Assembly (NCBI GenBank): GCA_041395105.1
Contig: JAWLBB010000003.1
Span: forward strand, 437,063-501,062
DNA: 64,000 bases
Reading direction: 5' to 3'
Source: Opitutaceae bacterium
Lineage (GTDB): Bacteria; Verrucomicrobiota; Verrucomicrobiia; Opitutales; Opitutaceae
Positions within the stretch are counted from its first letter, which is position 1. Each line of letters starts with the position of its first letter. The position numbers were made by a program, and so were the translations under genes. This document shows, piece after piece, positions 8,596 to 22,004 of the stretch. The notes beneath the pieces are model-generated. The model was given only the letters and a program-made list of their open reading frames with translations, made no database searches and was not told the DNA's origin.

Positions 8596-9912
8596 TCAGC
8601 TACCAACAGTGTTCAAAAAGCGGGAAATGCGCTCGAGACAGCGATCCTTGCCGAGCAAATGAAGCAGGTCGTAGAACCCCGGGCCGCCCGCCACGCCGGA
8701 CAGCGCGATCCGGGCCACGCCAAAGTAGTCATTCCTTCCATGGCCACCTGACTCAACCAGGCGGTCGATCGCCTCTTCCAGACCGGCCGGGCTGAAATCG
8801 TCCTGTATCCGCAGAAGCGCTTCGAGTTCCTTCAGCCGGGCGATCGGCTCCCCTTTTCGCAGAACCTTCTGCATCGCCTTCTCATCCGTCGGATAGTCAT
8901 CGCTGAAGAAATACCGGGTATAGTCCGGCAATTCACTGAAGACGCGGATCTTTTCCTGACAGACGCGAAGAACGCTGCGCACATAGGACGAATCAAACCC
9001 CGCCGCGGTGCCGGCATCGGCCAGCACCTGCTCGCCCCGGTCGGCGAAGTCGGACTCCGACAGGTCGCGGATATAAAGTCCGTTGAGGTGATTCATCTTC
9101 CTGTCGTCGAACCGCGCATTCGACTTGTTCACCCCTTCGAGATCGAATCGCTCGATCAATTCCGATCGGCTCATCTTCTCCCGGTCGTCTTTGGGCGACC
9201 AACCCAGCAGCACCAGATTGTTGACGACTGCATCGGGGAGGTACCCCAGTTTCTGATAGTCCTCGATCAGGGCACCCTCATCCCGCTTGCTCATTTTCCC
9301 GGAGCCATGCTGCTTGAGAATGAGCGGGATATGCGCATAGACCGGAAGATCGGCGCCGAACGCCTTGATCAATTCCGTGTGCTTGCTGGTATTGGAGAGG
9401 TGATCCTCGCCCCGAATGACGTGGGTGATTCCCATGGTCAGGTCGTCGACCACGTTGACGAAATGGAAGACAGGCGAGCCGTTGGAACGGATGATGACGA
9501 AATCCTTTTCTTCCGTCCTCTCCACCCGGCCCCGAACCGCATCCTCAATGATCTGAGGCTGGCCGGAAATGCGGAAGAAAACCGCTCCGTCCCGGTCGTA
9601 GACCCGGCCGGCCGATCTCAGACTCTCGAGATGCTCAAGATAGACCTGGGAACGTTCGCTCTGGAAATAAGGTCCGCGGTCCCCTCCGACGCCGGGACCT
9701 TCGTCCCATTCCAATCCCAGCCAGGCCATACCCGAGAGGAGAACCTCAAGTGCCTCCCGTGTATTCCGCTCCTTGTCGGTATCCTCGATCCGCAGAATGA
9801 AACTCCCTCCATGCCTGCGGGCATAAAGCCAGTTGAACAGGGCGGTTCGGGCGCTGCCGATGTGGAAGAAGCCGGTCGGGCTGGGTGCAAAACGTACGCG
9901 GACTGATGCCAT
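8596..9912 (-). CDS. gltX: Glutamyl-tRNA synthetase
   Basis: Charges tRNA-Glu with glutamate. 438 residues, a little short for the family (about 460-490), the shortening being in the C-terminal anticodon-binding part. HIGH motif: RFAPSPTGFFHIGSARTALF (residues 7-26). The catalytic core shows LRIEDTDKER, ITHVIRGEDHLSNT and the KMSKS loop HGSGKMSKRDEGA. The helical C-terminal part runs from about residue 290. First gene of a two-gene operon with glnS. The start ATG at 9912 is 76 bases from the divergent carboxypeptidase-like gene. Confidence 0.96.
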   Translation of the reverse strand: MASVRVRFAPSPTGFFHIGSARTALFNWLYARRHGGSFILRIEDTDKERNTREALEVLLSGMAWLGLEWDEGPGVGGDRGPYFQSERSQVYLEHLESLRSAGRVYDRDGAVFFRISGQPQIIEDAVRGRVERTEEKDFVIIRSNGSPVFHFVNVVDDLTMGITHVIRGEDHLSNTSKHTELIKAFGADLPVYAHIPLILKQHGSGKMSKRDEGALIEDYQKLGYLPDAVVNNLVLLGWSPKDDREKMSRSELIERFDLEGVNKSNARFDDRKMNHLNGLYIRDLSESDFADRGEQVLADAGTAAGFDSSYVRSVLRVCQEKIRVFSELPDYTRYFFSDDYPTDEKAMQKVLRKGEPIARLKELEALLRIQDDFSPAGLEEAIDRLVESGGHGRNDYFGVARIALSGVAGGPGFYDLLHLLGKDRCLERISRFLNTVGS

Positions 9913-9988
9913 TTACTCTGGGTTGAAATCTGACAATGAAACGGTCAGGAATGAATCAACCCTGAAGCCGTGTCAAAATCCTTCCTCC

Positions 9989-10765
9989 ATGTCCTCACCC
10001 GCGACTGAATTCCTCCAGCGACTCCTCCCCGTCGCCGGCGCAGCGGGTTTCCGCCACCGGAGCTACGGCAAGGCCGACGGAACCGACCTCGTCGTTCTCG
10101 AGCGATCCGGAAGGGCCGGTGCCCCCCACCTTTATCTTTCAGCGGGTATCCATGGCGACGAGCCGGCCGGCCCGGAAGCCATCTGCCGCCTTCTGGAGCA
10201 GCCCCACCACCTTCCCGATTTCCGCTGGACGCTCTTTCCCCTGCTCAATCCCGCCGGATACAACCTTGGGACACGCGAAAACGCGGCGGGCCTCGATCTG
10301 AACCGGGACTACCGCAGCCCCCTCGCACCGGAAACCATCGCCCACCGATCCGTCCTGGAGAACCTGGGACCGCTCGATCTGGTGATCGCGCTCCATGAGG
10401 ACTGGGAATCAAGGGGATTCTACCTCTACGAACTCAATGCAGCCGGATTGGATGGAATGGCGGAGAAGGTTCTCTCGGCTGCCGCATGCGAAGGCCCGAT
10501 CGATCTGGACAGCGAAATCGATGGTCGTCCAGCCGCCAACGGCGTAGTCCATGCGCCCATCGACCGATTCGACGACCGACAGGATTGGCCCGAACAGATC
10601 CTTCTCTTCCGCACCCGGACCCGGCTCTGCTACACTTTTGAAACGCCATCCACCCTGCCCCTCGAGGTCCGGATTCGCCAGCACCTCGCCGCCTGTCGGA
10701 GTGCCTTCGACCTTATGGAATCCCGGTCGCATCAACCTCCATCCTCTCCCGACAGAACCCGATGA
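9989..10765 (+). CDS. Zinc carboxypeptidase / succinylglutamate desuccinylase-like protein (M14 family)
   Basis: A 258-residue M14-type metallo-hydrolase, in the branch that holds aspartoacylase and succinylglutamate desuccinylase as well as peptide-trimming enzymes. Zinc ligands are seen in SAGIHGDEPAGPEA (His and Glu, about residues 53-66) and VIALHEDWESRGFYLYEL (the third ligand His). NPAGYNLGTREN and LDLNRDYRSP supply the Asn-Arg substrate-binding pair. A C-terminal Glu in CYTFETPS is the probable general base. No signal peptide, so a cytoplasmic amidase or deacylase is plausible; the substrate is unknown. The ATG at 9989 was chosen because the longer frame runs into gltX antisense. Its 3' end overlaps the convergent pseudouridine synthase gene by 53 bases. 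Confidence 0.82.
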   Translation: MSSPATEFLQRLLPVAGAAGFRHRSYGKADGTDLVVLERSGRAGAPHLYLSAGIHGDEPAGPEAICRLLEQPHHLPDFRWTLFPLLNPAGYNLGTRENAAGLDLNRDYRSPLAPETIAHRSVLENLGPLDLVIALHEDWESRGFYLYELNAAGLDGMAEKVLSAAACEGPIDLDSEIDGRPAANGVVHAPIDRFDDRQDWPEQILLFRTRTRLCYTFETPSTLPLEVRIRQHLAACRSAFDLMESRSHQPPSSPDRTR

Positions 10766-11480
10766 GGTCGGGCGCGAGCGGCGTCTCGAGGACGAGCGGA
10801 CCATCCGGAAGGTCGAAGACAATCCGTCGGGCATGGAGGGCGTGCCGGTAATGCGCCAGCACGGCTTCGAGATCGGGCGTCCAACCGTTATCGATGAAGC
10901 TCAGGAAGATCGCCGGGGGTACGCCGTAGATCTTGTCACCGACGAGCGGGTGCCCGATCAGTTCTCCGTGGGCGCGGATCTGGTGCTGCCGCCCCGTGTC
11001 CATCCGGACCCGGACCAGGGTGAATCCGCCCCCCGTCGCCAGCGGCTCAAAAAGTGTCCGGGCCGCCCGGCCATCGGTTGGCCTCCACCCCTGTTTGGCC
11101 ACGATGGGGCTGTCCGGATGTCGACCCAGAGGATGGTCCGCCTCACGATTTTCCCTCAACTCCCCGTGGAGGATGGCGATGTATTCCTTGTGGACCATCC
11201 GTTTCTCCACCGCCTGCTGAAGCCGGCTGGCCGCTTCACGATTCTTCGCGACAAGAACGACCCCGCTCGTCTCCCGATCGATCCGAAAAACCAGATGTGC
11301 GGCTTCCACATCCCGATAGGCGCGGAAGGCGCCGACCAGGCTCGAGGTCGGGCCGTGCTTCGAGGGGTGACAGACCACCAGAGGCGGCTTGTCAAAACAG
11401 ATCCAATCCGCATTCTCATTCCGTATCCAGGATTCGAATTCGGAGGGAAGGATTTCAAAGCCCCGGGCGGTCGCCGGCAT
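10713..11480 (-). CDS. RluA-family pseudouridine synthase
   Basis: Isomerises uridine to pseudouridine in rRNA or tRNA. 255 residues, lacking an N-terminal S4 domain, so closest in layout to RluA or TruC-like members. The catalytic motif, normally HRLDRxTSG, reads VFRIDRETSGVVLVAKN: the catalytic Asp and the downstream TSG are present but the leading His is Phe. The other conserved blocks are clear: EKRMVHKEYIAI, LVRVRMDTGRQHQIRAH and GHPLVGDKIYG, then LHARRIVFDLP. Convergent with, and overlapping, the carboxypeptidase-like gene. The exact RNA target cannot be told. Confidence 0.88.
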   Translation of the reverse strand: MPATARGFEILPSEFESWIRNENADWICFDKPPLVVCHPSKHGPTSSLVGAFRAYRDVEAAHLVFRIDRETSGVVLVAKNREAASRLQQAVEKRMVHKEYIAILHGELRENREADHPLGRHPDSPIVAKQGWRPTDGRAARTLFEPLATGGGFTLVRVRMDTGRQHQIRAHGELIGHPLVGDKIYGVPPAIFLSFIDNGWTPDLEAVLAHYRHALHARRIVFDLPDGPLVLETPLAPDLIGFCRERMEVDATGIP

Positions 11481-11939
11481 CTAGCGCTCCTCCCCCCAGG
11501 GAAGGATGTCTGCCCATCCGTCCCCAGCTGTGGAATTCCATTCACGAGGCGACCGGATCCGGAATTTTACCCGAGAGAGAAGGTCTCCGGACGGGCGCCG
11601 CCTCCGGCATCTCTTATCATTGACCATCAATATCTTACCCACGAATACGGAAAATCCCTGACTACGGGACCAGCCAGTCTTCCGGATTCAATTTCAAAAA
11701 GCCGATTTCGTCAAGAAGCCGCCCGCTCCCGAATAAAATCGATCGCGATAACGGCGAGAAAGGTTGCATATCCACATCCTCCGGCTTAGCTTCCCATTGA
11801 CTTGATGAAGGACCTTCCAGCAATCGCGGAACCATCTGTCGCTTTGACGAGTCTCACCCCTTCCAGAACGTGCTGAGCCGCACTTGCAGGGCCGGCGCGT
11901 GCCTGTTCATGACCACCAACAACAAAAATGACGCAGATT
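11481..11939. other. Intergenic stretch with no recognised gene
   Basis: About 460 bases between the pseudouridine synthase gene and hpf. Short open frames exist on both strands but none has family-like sequence or normal codon use. It probably carries the divergent promoters of the two genes. I see no tRNA fold or repeat in it. Confidence 0.6.
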
Positions 11940-12308
11940 ATGAATAATTCGTCCAGCAACCACGAAGTGATCCTCAAAGGAATCCATCTCGATCTGACCG
12001 AGTCCTCAAATCGATCGCCAACGAGAAGGTATCCCGACTGTTCACATGAAGATCGCATCATCAGGATTCGTGTTGAGCTGGAACACGACAAGACCAAGGC
12101 CAAAGAGAGGAAGTTTGTCGCGAAGGGACACATTGAGATCCACGGTCCCTCCATGAATGCGTCCGTATCGAGCGGTGATTGTCTGAAATCGCTCGACGAA
12201 TTGATCGACAAACTCGACCGGATGATCCGCCGCCGATCCCGGCTGCGCCTGAGCAAACGCCGTCATCCACACCGGGTTGAGATCCCGGCGAACCTGCCCA
12301 AGGTCTGA
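11940..12308 (+). CDS. hpf: Ribosome hibernation-promoting factor (HPF/RaiA family), internally scrambled
   Basis: Binds the ribosome and stabilises inactive particles in stationary phase or stress. About 122 residues with the S30AE domain: VILKGIHLDLTES at the start, then RIIRIRVELEHDKTKAKER, FVAKGHIEIHGPS and SLDELIDKLDRMIRRR, ending HRVEIPANLPKV. Between LTES and HEDRI the reading is unlike the family (NRSPTRRYPDC), while the neighbouring frame at 12003-12040 reads LKSIANEKVSRLF, the expected first helix. Two opposite single-base indels near 12004 and 12043 would restore it. An ATG at 11928 is an alternative start. Followed by a good terminator, so monocistronic. Confidence 0.85.
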   Translation: MNNSSSNHEVILKGIHLDLTESSNRSPTRRYPDCSHEDRIIRIRVELEHDKTKAKERKFVAKGHIEIHGPSMNASVSSGDCLKSLDELIDKLDRMIRRRSRLRLSKRRHPHRVEIPANLPKV

Positions 12309-12330
12309 AACAGGCCCATTTCCCCTGCCC

Positions 12331-12363
12331 AGCCGTCCGGTTCCGACCGGGCGGCTTTTTTTT
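12331..12363 (+). terminator. Intrinsic terminator after hpf
   Basis: AGCCGTCCGGT and ACCGGGCGGCT form an 11-bp stem with one G-T pair around a TCCG loop, followed by eight T. Starts 23 bases after the hpf stop. Confidence 0.92.
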
Positions 12364-12447
12364 CCGTTCGCCATATCCGGTCGATATTGCAGGTTTTCAG
12401 TCGATGACCGGTTGCCAATCCGCAGGATTTCTGCCCACATTTATCCG

Positions 12448-12885
12448 GTGAAATGCTGCGGAATAATCCCACGCCTCCTGCCGATCGCCTGGATCGCGGT
12501 TCTGTGGATCTCGCCGGCCAACGCCCGGCAGGAGCTTTCGCCCACCTACACGGCAACCGTGGTGGAGCGGGAATTCAAGGGGGTTGAGGACATCGAGCCC
12601 AAGGAGATGGCCGGAATCTGGCTCCTCCAGTTCCTCCCCGGCAACGCCTTCGTCCTCCTCAAGGACGGAGAGATCATGGTGGATGGCTACTGGACCCTTA
12701 AGGATGATCTGTTGACCCTCACCCGGATGACGGGCCCCCTGGTCTGCTCCTGGGATGACGCCGAAAAGGCGACTTACCGGGTGGACATCCAGGGGTTCTC
12801 CGTCGCGTTCCGGGCCACCGAGGACGTCTGTGAGGGGCGGGCCGCCGTGCTGACCCGGGGAACCTTCCGAACCGTCCCCCGATAA
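12448..12885 (+). CDS. Exported hypothetical protein, about 145 residues
   Basis: No family recognised. Read from the GTG at 12448 the N-terminus is a plausible signal peptide: VKCCG, then hydrophobic IIPRLLPIAWIAVLWIS and a cleavage site near ANARQ. The mature part is short and beta-rich: VVEREFKGVEDIEPKEMAG, LLQFLPGNAFVLLKDGEI and DGYWTLKDDLLTLTRM, which resembles small secreted proteins reporting an expression-like readout such as META or lipocalin-like barrels, but no clear motif is present. The frame continues upstream without a better start, through the hpf terminator, so the GTG is preferred. Located 156 bases before the cytochrome lipoprotein, possibly cotranscribed. Confidence 0.65.
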   Translation: MKCCGIIPRLLPIAWIAVLWISPANARQELSPTYTATVVEREFKGVEDIEPKEMAGIWLLQFLPGNAFVLLKDGEIMVDGYWTLKDDLLTLTRMTGPLVCSWDDAEKATYRVDIQGFSVAFRATEDVCEGRAAVLTRGTFRTVPR

Positions 12886-13041
12886 CCGCGGCCGGCCTGC
12901 CGGGAACAATCGCAGCGAAAGGTGTCTTTTCGGTGCGAAAATCGCCCTGCGCGATTTGCCGCCCGCCACAATCGGCAATACCTTGCTCTCGGGCCGGTTC
13001 GCTGCGGCCCGTCGGACAGCAACCTCAACCATAAACTCGCC

Positions 13042-13515
13042 ATGAAACCTGGAACCCGCACGGTTCTGATCACCTTGGCGGCAGTCGCTCTGGCCCTCGC
13101 CTCGTGTCGGCCCTCGCCCAATTCGGGCTACGGTCTCTCGCTGCCTGAAGGGGATATCGATCGCGGCAAGGCCGCCTTTATCAACCTGAAATGCACGGAA
13201 TGCCACACTGTTAAGGACGTCGCCCTGCCCGGGCCCGAAAAGCCATCCGCGATCATGATGGAACTGGGAGGGGTGGTATTTTCGGTCAAGACCTACGGTG
13301 AACTCGTCACCTCGATCATCAACCCGGAGCACATCATCTCCCCGAAATACACCCGGCTGATCGATGCCGAAAACAACGCCGGGTCCGGTCTGTCCATGCC
13401 GGATTACAACCAGCGGATGACCGTCGCCCAATTGATTGACCTGGTGGCCTTCCTCCATTCCCGTTACCAGCTCAAACCCGACACCGACTACAGCACCTAC
13501 CAGATGTACCCGTAG
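13042..13515 (+). CDS. Cytochrome c-type lipoprotein
   Basis: A 157-residue exported monohaem c-type cytochrome. The N-terminus is a lipoprotein signal: MKPGTRTVLITLAAVALALA followed by the lipobox LALASC (Cys at about 22). One haem-binding site is present, LKCTECHTVKD (CxxCH, about residue 51), with the distal Met probably in SGLSMPDYNQRM, where the family usually has it. The end, LIDLVAFLHSRYQL, is the characteristic C-terminal helix. It would be anchored in a membrane facing the periplasm and pass electrons between unidentified partners. The ATG at 13042 is chosen because it begins the signal peptide. The gene is convergent with the SYLF gene 280 bases away; that spacer shows only a short GTCCGG/CCGGAC hairpin at 13657-13676. 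Confidence 0.9.
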   Translation: MKPGTRTVLITLAAVALALASCRPSPNSGYGLSLPEGDIDRGKAAFINLKCTECHTVKDVALPGPEKPSAIMMELGGVVFSVKTYGELVTSIINPEHIISPKYTRLIDAENNAGSGLSMPDYNQRMTVAQLIDLVAFLHSRYQLKPDTDYSTYQMYP

Positions 13516-13794
13516 ACTGGATGTTTCCAGCCGGGTGGAAGGGTGTCGAACGGGAACGTTCGGACCGGCCGGGGGAAACCGCCGGGAGGTCCAGAACAGG
13601 AACAGCCTCGGCCAGGTCGACTCGCGTCAAGTGCGGCAGAAGCGTGATCCGTCCCTGTCCGGATGAACAACCGGACGGCTCCATGCGTCGCCCCTTTCGC
13701 CCGAAGCCCGGAGATGACACGGTCGGCCAAAGGGCCGAGCGGACAAGCTTGGCGGTTTTCCTACCCGGAAAACCTTCGGTTTCACCCGCCGCTG

Positions 13795-14415
13795 CTATTC
13801 GTAGGCCTTGAAGCTGAACTTCTGGCCACCGAGGGTCGCTTCATACATGAGACCACCCTTGGCCCGGGTGAACACGGCCATGCCCATTGAATAATCGGCC
13901 TTCGTCTGGGAATTCCCCGCCGCCGCCGAGGTTCCCCCGGCCGTGCTGGCAGAAGCATTCGCGCCGGCCGTGATGGCCACCGCCGAGGCCTGTGCACCGA
14001 ATTCGAAATTGCCGCTGGTGAACGAATCGTAGGCTCGCTGGTCCTCGAAGAAAATCAATTGGCTGTAGGCCTGACCACCGAGCTGGAAACCGATGGTGAC
14101 CTGGGTCATGGAGGTCACTCCCGTCGACTTGCGTCCCTTGAAAACCCAACCTTTGCCGTGAGCCCCCCCCACACCGATACCCGCCTTTCCGATGGTCGGG
14201 AAAATCGCGAATCCGTAATTGCTGGCCAGGAAGGGCTGGACCGCATCCGCTTTCATGAAGTCCTCGAATGCCGCCTTGACCAGATCGGGGTCCTTCTCCT
14301 CTCCCTGAACCGAGCCGAAATCGATCACTATCGCGGCGGGCACCTTTTTCGGACAGCCGGACCATCCGAAAGCCAGCAAGGCCAAAACCATCGGAATGCA
14401 GACGCGTTTGTACAT
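13795..14415 (-). CDS. SYLF/DUF500 domain lipoprotein (Ysc84-like)
   Basis: A 206-residue lipoprotein: MYKRVCIPMVLALLAFGWSG then Cys of the lipobox GWSGC at about residue 21. The rest is a SYLF (DUF500) domain, known in eukaryotes for phosphoinositide binding and in bacteria as a secreted or envelope protein of unclear role. Visible features are FLASNYGFAIFPTIGKAGIG, GKGWVFKGRKSTGVTSM, VTIGFQLGGQAYSQLIFF and GNFEFGAQASAVAITAGA, the last three being the most conserved family segments. A Gly/Ala/Ser-rich stretch follows. The start was moved 28 codons in from the longest frame to the Met that begins the signal peptide. Apparently monocistronic. Confidence 0.88.
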   Translation of the reverse strand: MYKRVCIPMVLALLAFGWSGCPKKVPAAIVIDFGSVQGEEKDPDLVKAAFEDFMKADAVQPFLASNYGFAIFPTIGKAGIGVGGAHGKGWVFKGRKSTGVTSMTQVTIGFQLGGQAYSQLIFFEDQRAYDSFTSGNFEFGAQASAVAITAGANASASTAGGTSAAAGNSQTKADYSMGMAVFTRAKGGLMYEATLGGQKFSFKAYE

Positions 14416-14786
14416 GCCGCCAGTGCACGGTAGAATCCCGCGGATGACAAGCTGGATCTGCTTGCGCCCCTGGATCCCGGGCGGCCACCCCGCCACCACC
14501 CGGCGCCTCCTCGAGCAGGTGCAAATCGTTTGTCGAATGGCATTCTTAAAGCTTCATCCATGCAAATCTGCTTGCGCGCCGCGAACGACCCGCGAACGAT
14601 TTGTTCCCTTGTATTTTCCAAAGTGATCCTCATCTTTCCCCTTCCCGTCACCCGGGAAGCACCCAGTCTGACAGGCCGAACGGCAGCCTACCACACCTGA
14701 CGCTCGACCCGGACTCTTGAGTCCACCGGCTCGGCACTCTCCGGGCAAAACAGCCTTTTCCCAGGAAATCCACAGATCCACCGCTT
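14416..14786. other. Intergenic region before gltB
   Basis: About 370 bases between the divergent SYLF and gltB genes. It contains no gene I can support and probably carries both promoters. No riboswitch or clear operator was recognised. Confidence 0.6.
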
Positions 14787-19447
<4,661 letters not shown>

Positions 19448-19500
19448 TCAGTCCCCTCGTCTCCTTCACTCACGCCAATTCCAATTCGCTGATTCACTAA

Positions 19501-20991
19501 ATGGGCAAACCAACCGGATTTCTCGAGGTCGAAAGAAAAACCATCTCCGAAAAGGCTCCGCTTGAGCGGATCAAGAACTGGGAGGAATTCAAGGACCACC
19601 CCCCTGAAGAGCATCTCCGCAAGCAGGGATCGCGCTGCATGGATTGCGGCACCCCGTTCTGCCACACCGGCCATCTGATTTCCGGCATGGCCAGCGGCTG
19701 TCCGATCAACAATCTGATTCCGGAGTGGAATGACCTGGTCTTCCAGGGTCGCTGGAAGGAAGCCCTGCAGCGACTGCACAAGACCAATAATTTCCCGGAA
19801 TTCACCGGACGTGTCTGTCCCGCCCCTTGCGAAGGGTCCTGTGTCCTTGGCATCATTGAGCCCCCGGTCACGATCAAAAATATCGAGAGTGCCATTATCG
19901 ATCGGGGCTGGGACGAAGGGTGGGTCACCCCGAAAACGCCCGCGGAACGCACCGGCAAGAAGGTGGCGGTGATCGGATCCGGTCCCTCGGGCCTGGCCTG
20001 TGCCGATCAGCTCAACCAGGCGGGGCATTCCGTGACTGTCTTCGAGCGGGCCGACCGCCCGGGCGGACTCCTCATGTACGGGATTCCGAACATGAAGCTC
20101 GACAAGCGCAAGGTGGTCGAACGCCGGATCAAGCTGATGGAAGAGGAAGGCGTCACCTTCCGGACGGGATGCGAGATCGGCCGCGACATCCCCGCTTCCC
20201 AGATCAGGACGAACTTCGATGCCATCGTCTGCTGCACAGGCGCGACCAAACCCCGCGACCTGCCCATCCCGGGTCGCGAACTCAACGGCGTCCATTTCGC
20301 CATGGATTTCCTGACCGGAAATACCCGGCACATTCTCGACACCTCCTTCGACGGATCCCTCCCCCCGATCAACGCGCGGGACAAGGATGTGGTGGTCATC
20401 GGCGGCGGCGACACCGGAACCGATTGCGTCGGCACCTCCATCCGCCACGGCTGCCGGAGTGTCACGCAGCTTGAAATCCTGCCCCGACCACCCGATCAGC
20501 GGGAAAAGAATAATCCATGGCCGGAGTGGCCGAAGATCTACCGCCTCGATTACGGACAGGAAGAGGCCAAGGCCCTTCAGGGCGAGGATCCACGTCAGTA
20601 TCTCGTGATGACCGAGCGCTTTCTCGACGACGGCGAAGGGAATCTCGCCGGGCTTGAAATCTTCGATATCGAATGGGGCAAGGATGATCAGGGACGTTTT
20701 GTCCCCAAGAAGAAGGAAGACACCCGACGGATCATCCCCGCCCAACTCGTCACCCTGGCGATGGGATTTCTCGGGCCTGAGCAGACCCTGGTCGAGCAAC
20801 TCGAACTCAAGACGGACGCGCGTTCAAACCTCGAGGCCGAACACGGGAAATTCACCACCAACGTCGAGGGCATCTTTGCCGCCGGCGATTGCCGTCGTGG
20901 CCAAAGCCTCGTGGTCTGGGCGATCAACGAAGGTCGCGGCGCCGCCCGCGAGGCGGATCGCTACCTGATGGGCTCGACCCAGCTCCCCTGA
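19501..20991 (+). CDS. gltD: Glutamate synthase small subunit (NADPH)
   Basis: Supplies electrons from NAD(P)H to GltB through FAD and two 4Fe-4S clusters. 496 residues, normal length. The N-terminal cysteine clusters are in GSRCMDCGTPFCHTGH, SGCPINNLIPEW and GRVCPAPCEGSCVLGI. The FAD-binding fold starts at VAVIGSGPSGLACADQL (about residue 156) and the NAD(P)H-binding fold at VVVIGGGDTGTDCVGTSI (about residue 298). The C-terminal FAD contact is TNVEGIFAAGDCRRGQSLVVWAI-like, in which GDCRRGQSLVVWAI is the part seen. In contrast to gltB, no frameshift is visible. Second gene of the gltBD operon. Confidence 0.97.
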   Translation: MGKPTGFLEVERKTISEKAPLERIKNWEEFKDHPPEEHLRKQGSRCMDCGTPFCHTGHLISGMASGCPINNLIPEWNDLVFQGRWKEALQRLHKTNNFPEFTGRVCPAPCEGSCVLGIIEPPVTIKNIESAIIDRGWDEGWVTPKTPAERTGKKVAVIGSGPSGLACADQLNQAGHSVTVFERADRPGGLLMYGIPNMKLDKRKVVERRIKLMEEEGVTFRTGCEIGRDIPASQIRTNFDAIVCCTGATKPRDLPIPGRELNGVHFAMDFLTGNTRHILDTSFDGSLPPINARDKDVVVIGGGDTGTDCVGTSIRHGCRSVTQLEILPRPPDQREKNNPWPEWPKIYRLDYGQEEAKALQGEDPRQYLVMTERFLDDGEGNLAGLEIFDIEWGKDDQGRFVPKKKEDTRRIIPAQLVTLAMGFLGPEQTLVEQLELKTDARSNLEAEHGKFTTNVEGIFAAGDCRRGQSLVVWAINEGRGAAREADRYLMGSTQLP

Positions 20992-21109
20992 GCAAAGGGT
21001 CGATTCCGTCCTGGTTTCTCGTTCCCTCGGGCTACGCCGCATGAATCCGTTTCGATAAGCCGGATTGATCAATTGGTCCCGGTCTGATTGAGTTTCTCCG
21101 GAAACTCGT

Positions 21110-21784
21110 ATGAAACGCGTCGTAATCGTGGAGGACCAGACGGCTGTCCGGCAGATGCTGGCCCATGTCCTCAGCCTGGAAGGCAACTACGAAATTGTCG
21201 GAGAATCCGGAGACGGGCATGAGGCGACCGCTCTGATCCGCAAGGTCAGACCCGATCTTCTCATTCTCGATGCCCGCCTGCCGGGAATGAACGGTCACGA
21301 AATCCTCCAGGCGGTTCAGGATCTGCTGCCAAGACTGCGCGTGCTGGTATTTTCCGGCTACGAGAATCCGGTCATCATCCGCGACCTGCTCAATCACGGC
21401 GCCCACGGTTTCGTCGAGAAATCCGCCAACCTCGAGGAATTGCGGCGGGGAATCGAGGCCGTGGCCAATGGAGGCACCTATTTCGGACCGGCCGCCGCGG
21501 TGTCCATCCGCAATCTCATGACCGGGACCGCCGGTTCAGCGACAAGTCGGGACCTCCTGACCGACCGGGAGCGGGAGATTCTGAAATTGATCGCCGAAAG
21601 CCACAGCACCAAGCAGATCGCGGCCCGCCTTGGACTCAGCGTGAAAACGGCCGACAATCATCGGACAAACCTGATGCGCAAACTCGATCTCCACGATGTC
21701 GCCGGCCTGACCCGCTTTGCCATCCAGATCGGCCTGGTCGAAGCGGCCCAACTGCCGGGAGTGGAAGAAGACCCCCGCCCCTAG
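21110..21784 (+). CDS. NarL/FixJ-family response regulator
   Basis: A 224-residue two-component regulator. The receiver domain (1-120) has the acidic pair in VVIVEDQT, the phosphoacceptor Asp54 in LLILDARLPG, the Ser in VFSGYE and Lys104 in FVEKSANL. The C-terminal LuxR-type helix-turn-helix (about 150-210) reads LTDREREILKLIAESHSTKQ then LGLSVKTADNHRTNLMRKL, typical for DNA binding. No histidine kinase is adjacent, so the partner is encoded elsewhere. It lies about 120 bases after gltD; whether it is linked functionally to nitrogen control is only a possibility raised by position. Confidence 0.92.
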   Translation: MKRVVIVEDQTAVRQMLAHVLSLEGNYEIVGESGDGHEATALIRKVRPDLLILDARLPGMNGHEILQAVQDLLPRLRVLVFSGYENPVIIRDLLNHGAHGFVEKSANLEELRRGIEAVANGGTYFGPAAAVSIRNLMTGTAGSATSRDLLTDREREILKLIAESHSTKQIAARLGLSVKTADNHRTNLMRKLDLHDVAGLTRFAIQIGLVEAAQLPGVEEDPRP

Positions 21785-21816
21785 TGGTCAGACACGCATG
21801 ATCTGACGGGTTGGGC

Positions 21817-21880
21817 AGGAGAGGCTTACGCCTCGATTCTTGTCCAGACCGGCTCTGGATCGAGGCGTAAAGCCTCTCCT
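21817..21880. repeat. REP-like inverted doublet of two hairpins
   Basis: Two arms, AGGAGAGGCTTACGCCTCGA and the reverse complement of ATCGAGGCGTAAAGCCTCTC, face each other across about 21 bases. Each arm is itself a hairpin (GAGGC/GCCTC) with complementary loops, TTAC and GTAAA. The right arm read on the minus strand begins GTGTAG, a GTAG head like those of REP elements moved by RAYT transposases. It sits between the regulator gene and the pal terminator. Confidence 0.65.
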
Positions 21881-21950
21881 ACACACTCTCGTGGATACCT
21901 GATACCCATCAGTTGATCAGCGTCAGTCCACTGGGGCGAATCACCCGAGC

Positions 21951-21985
21951 AAAAAAAAAGGCCCCGCACCTGGAGATGCGGGACC
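21951..21985 (-). terminator. Intrinsic terminator of pal
   Basis: On the minus strand a CCCGCATC/GATGCGGG-like stem (GGTCCCGCATCTCCAGGTGC plus GGGGCC) is followed by nine T. It lies 20 bases after the pal stop. Confidence 0.88.
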
Positions 21986-22004
21986 GGAGAGGAAAGCGAA
22001 AAAA

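Noticed and set aside
13657..13676. GTCCGG/CCGGAC hairpin as a terminator of the cytochrome gene
   Set aside because: It lies 140 bases after the stop and has no T run.
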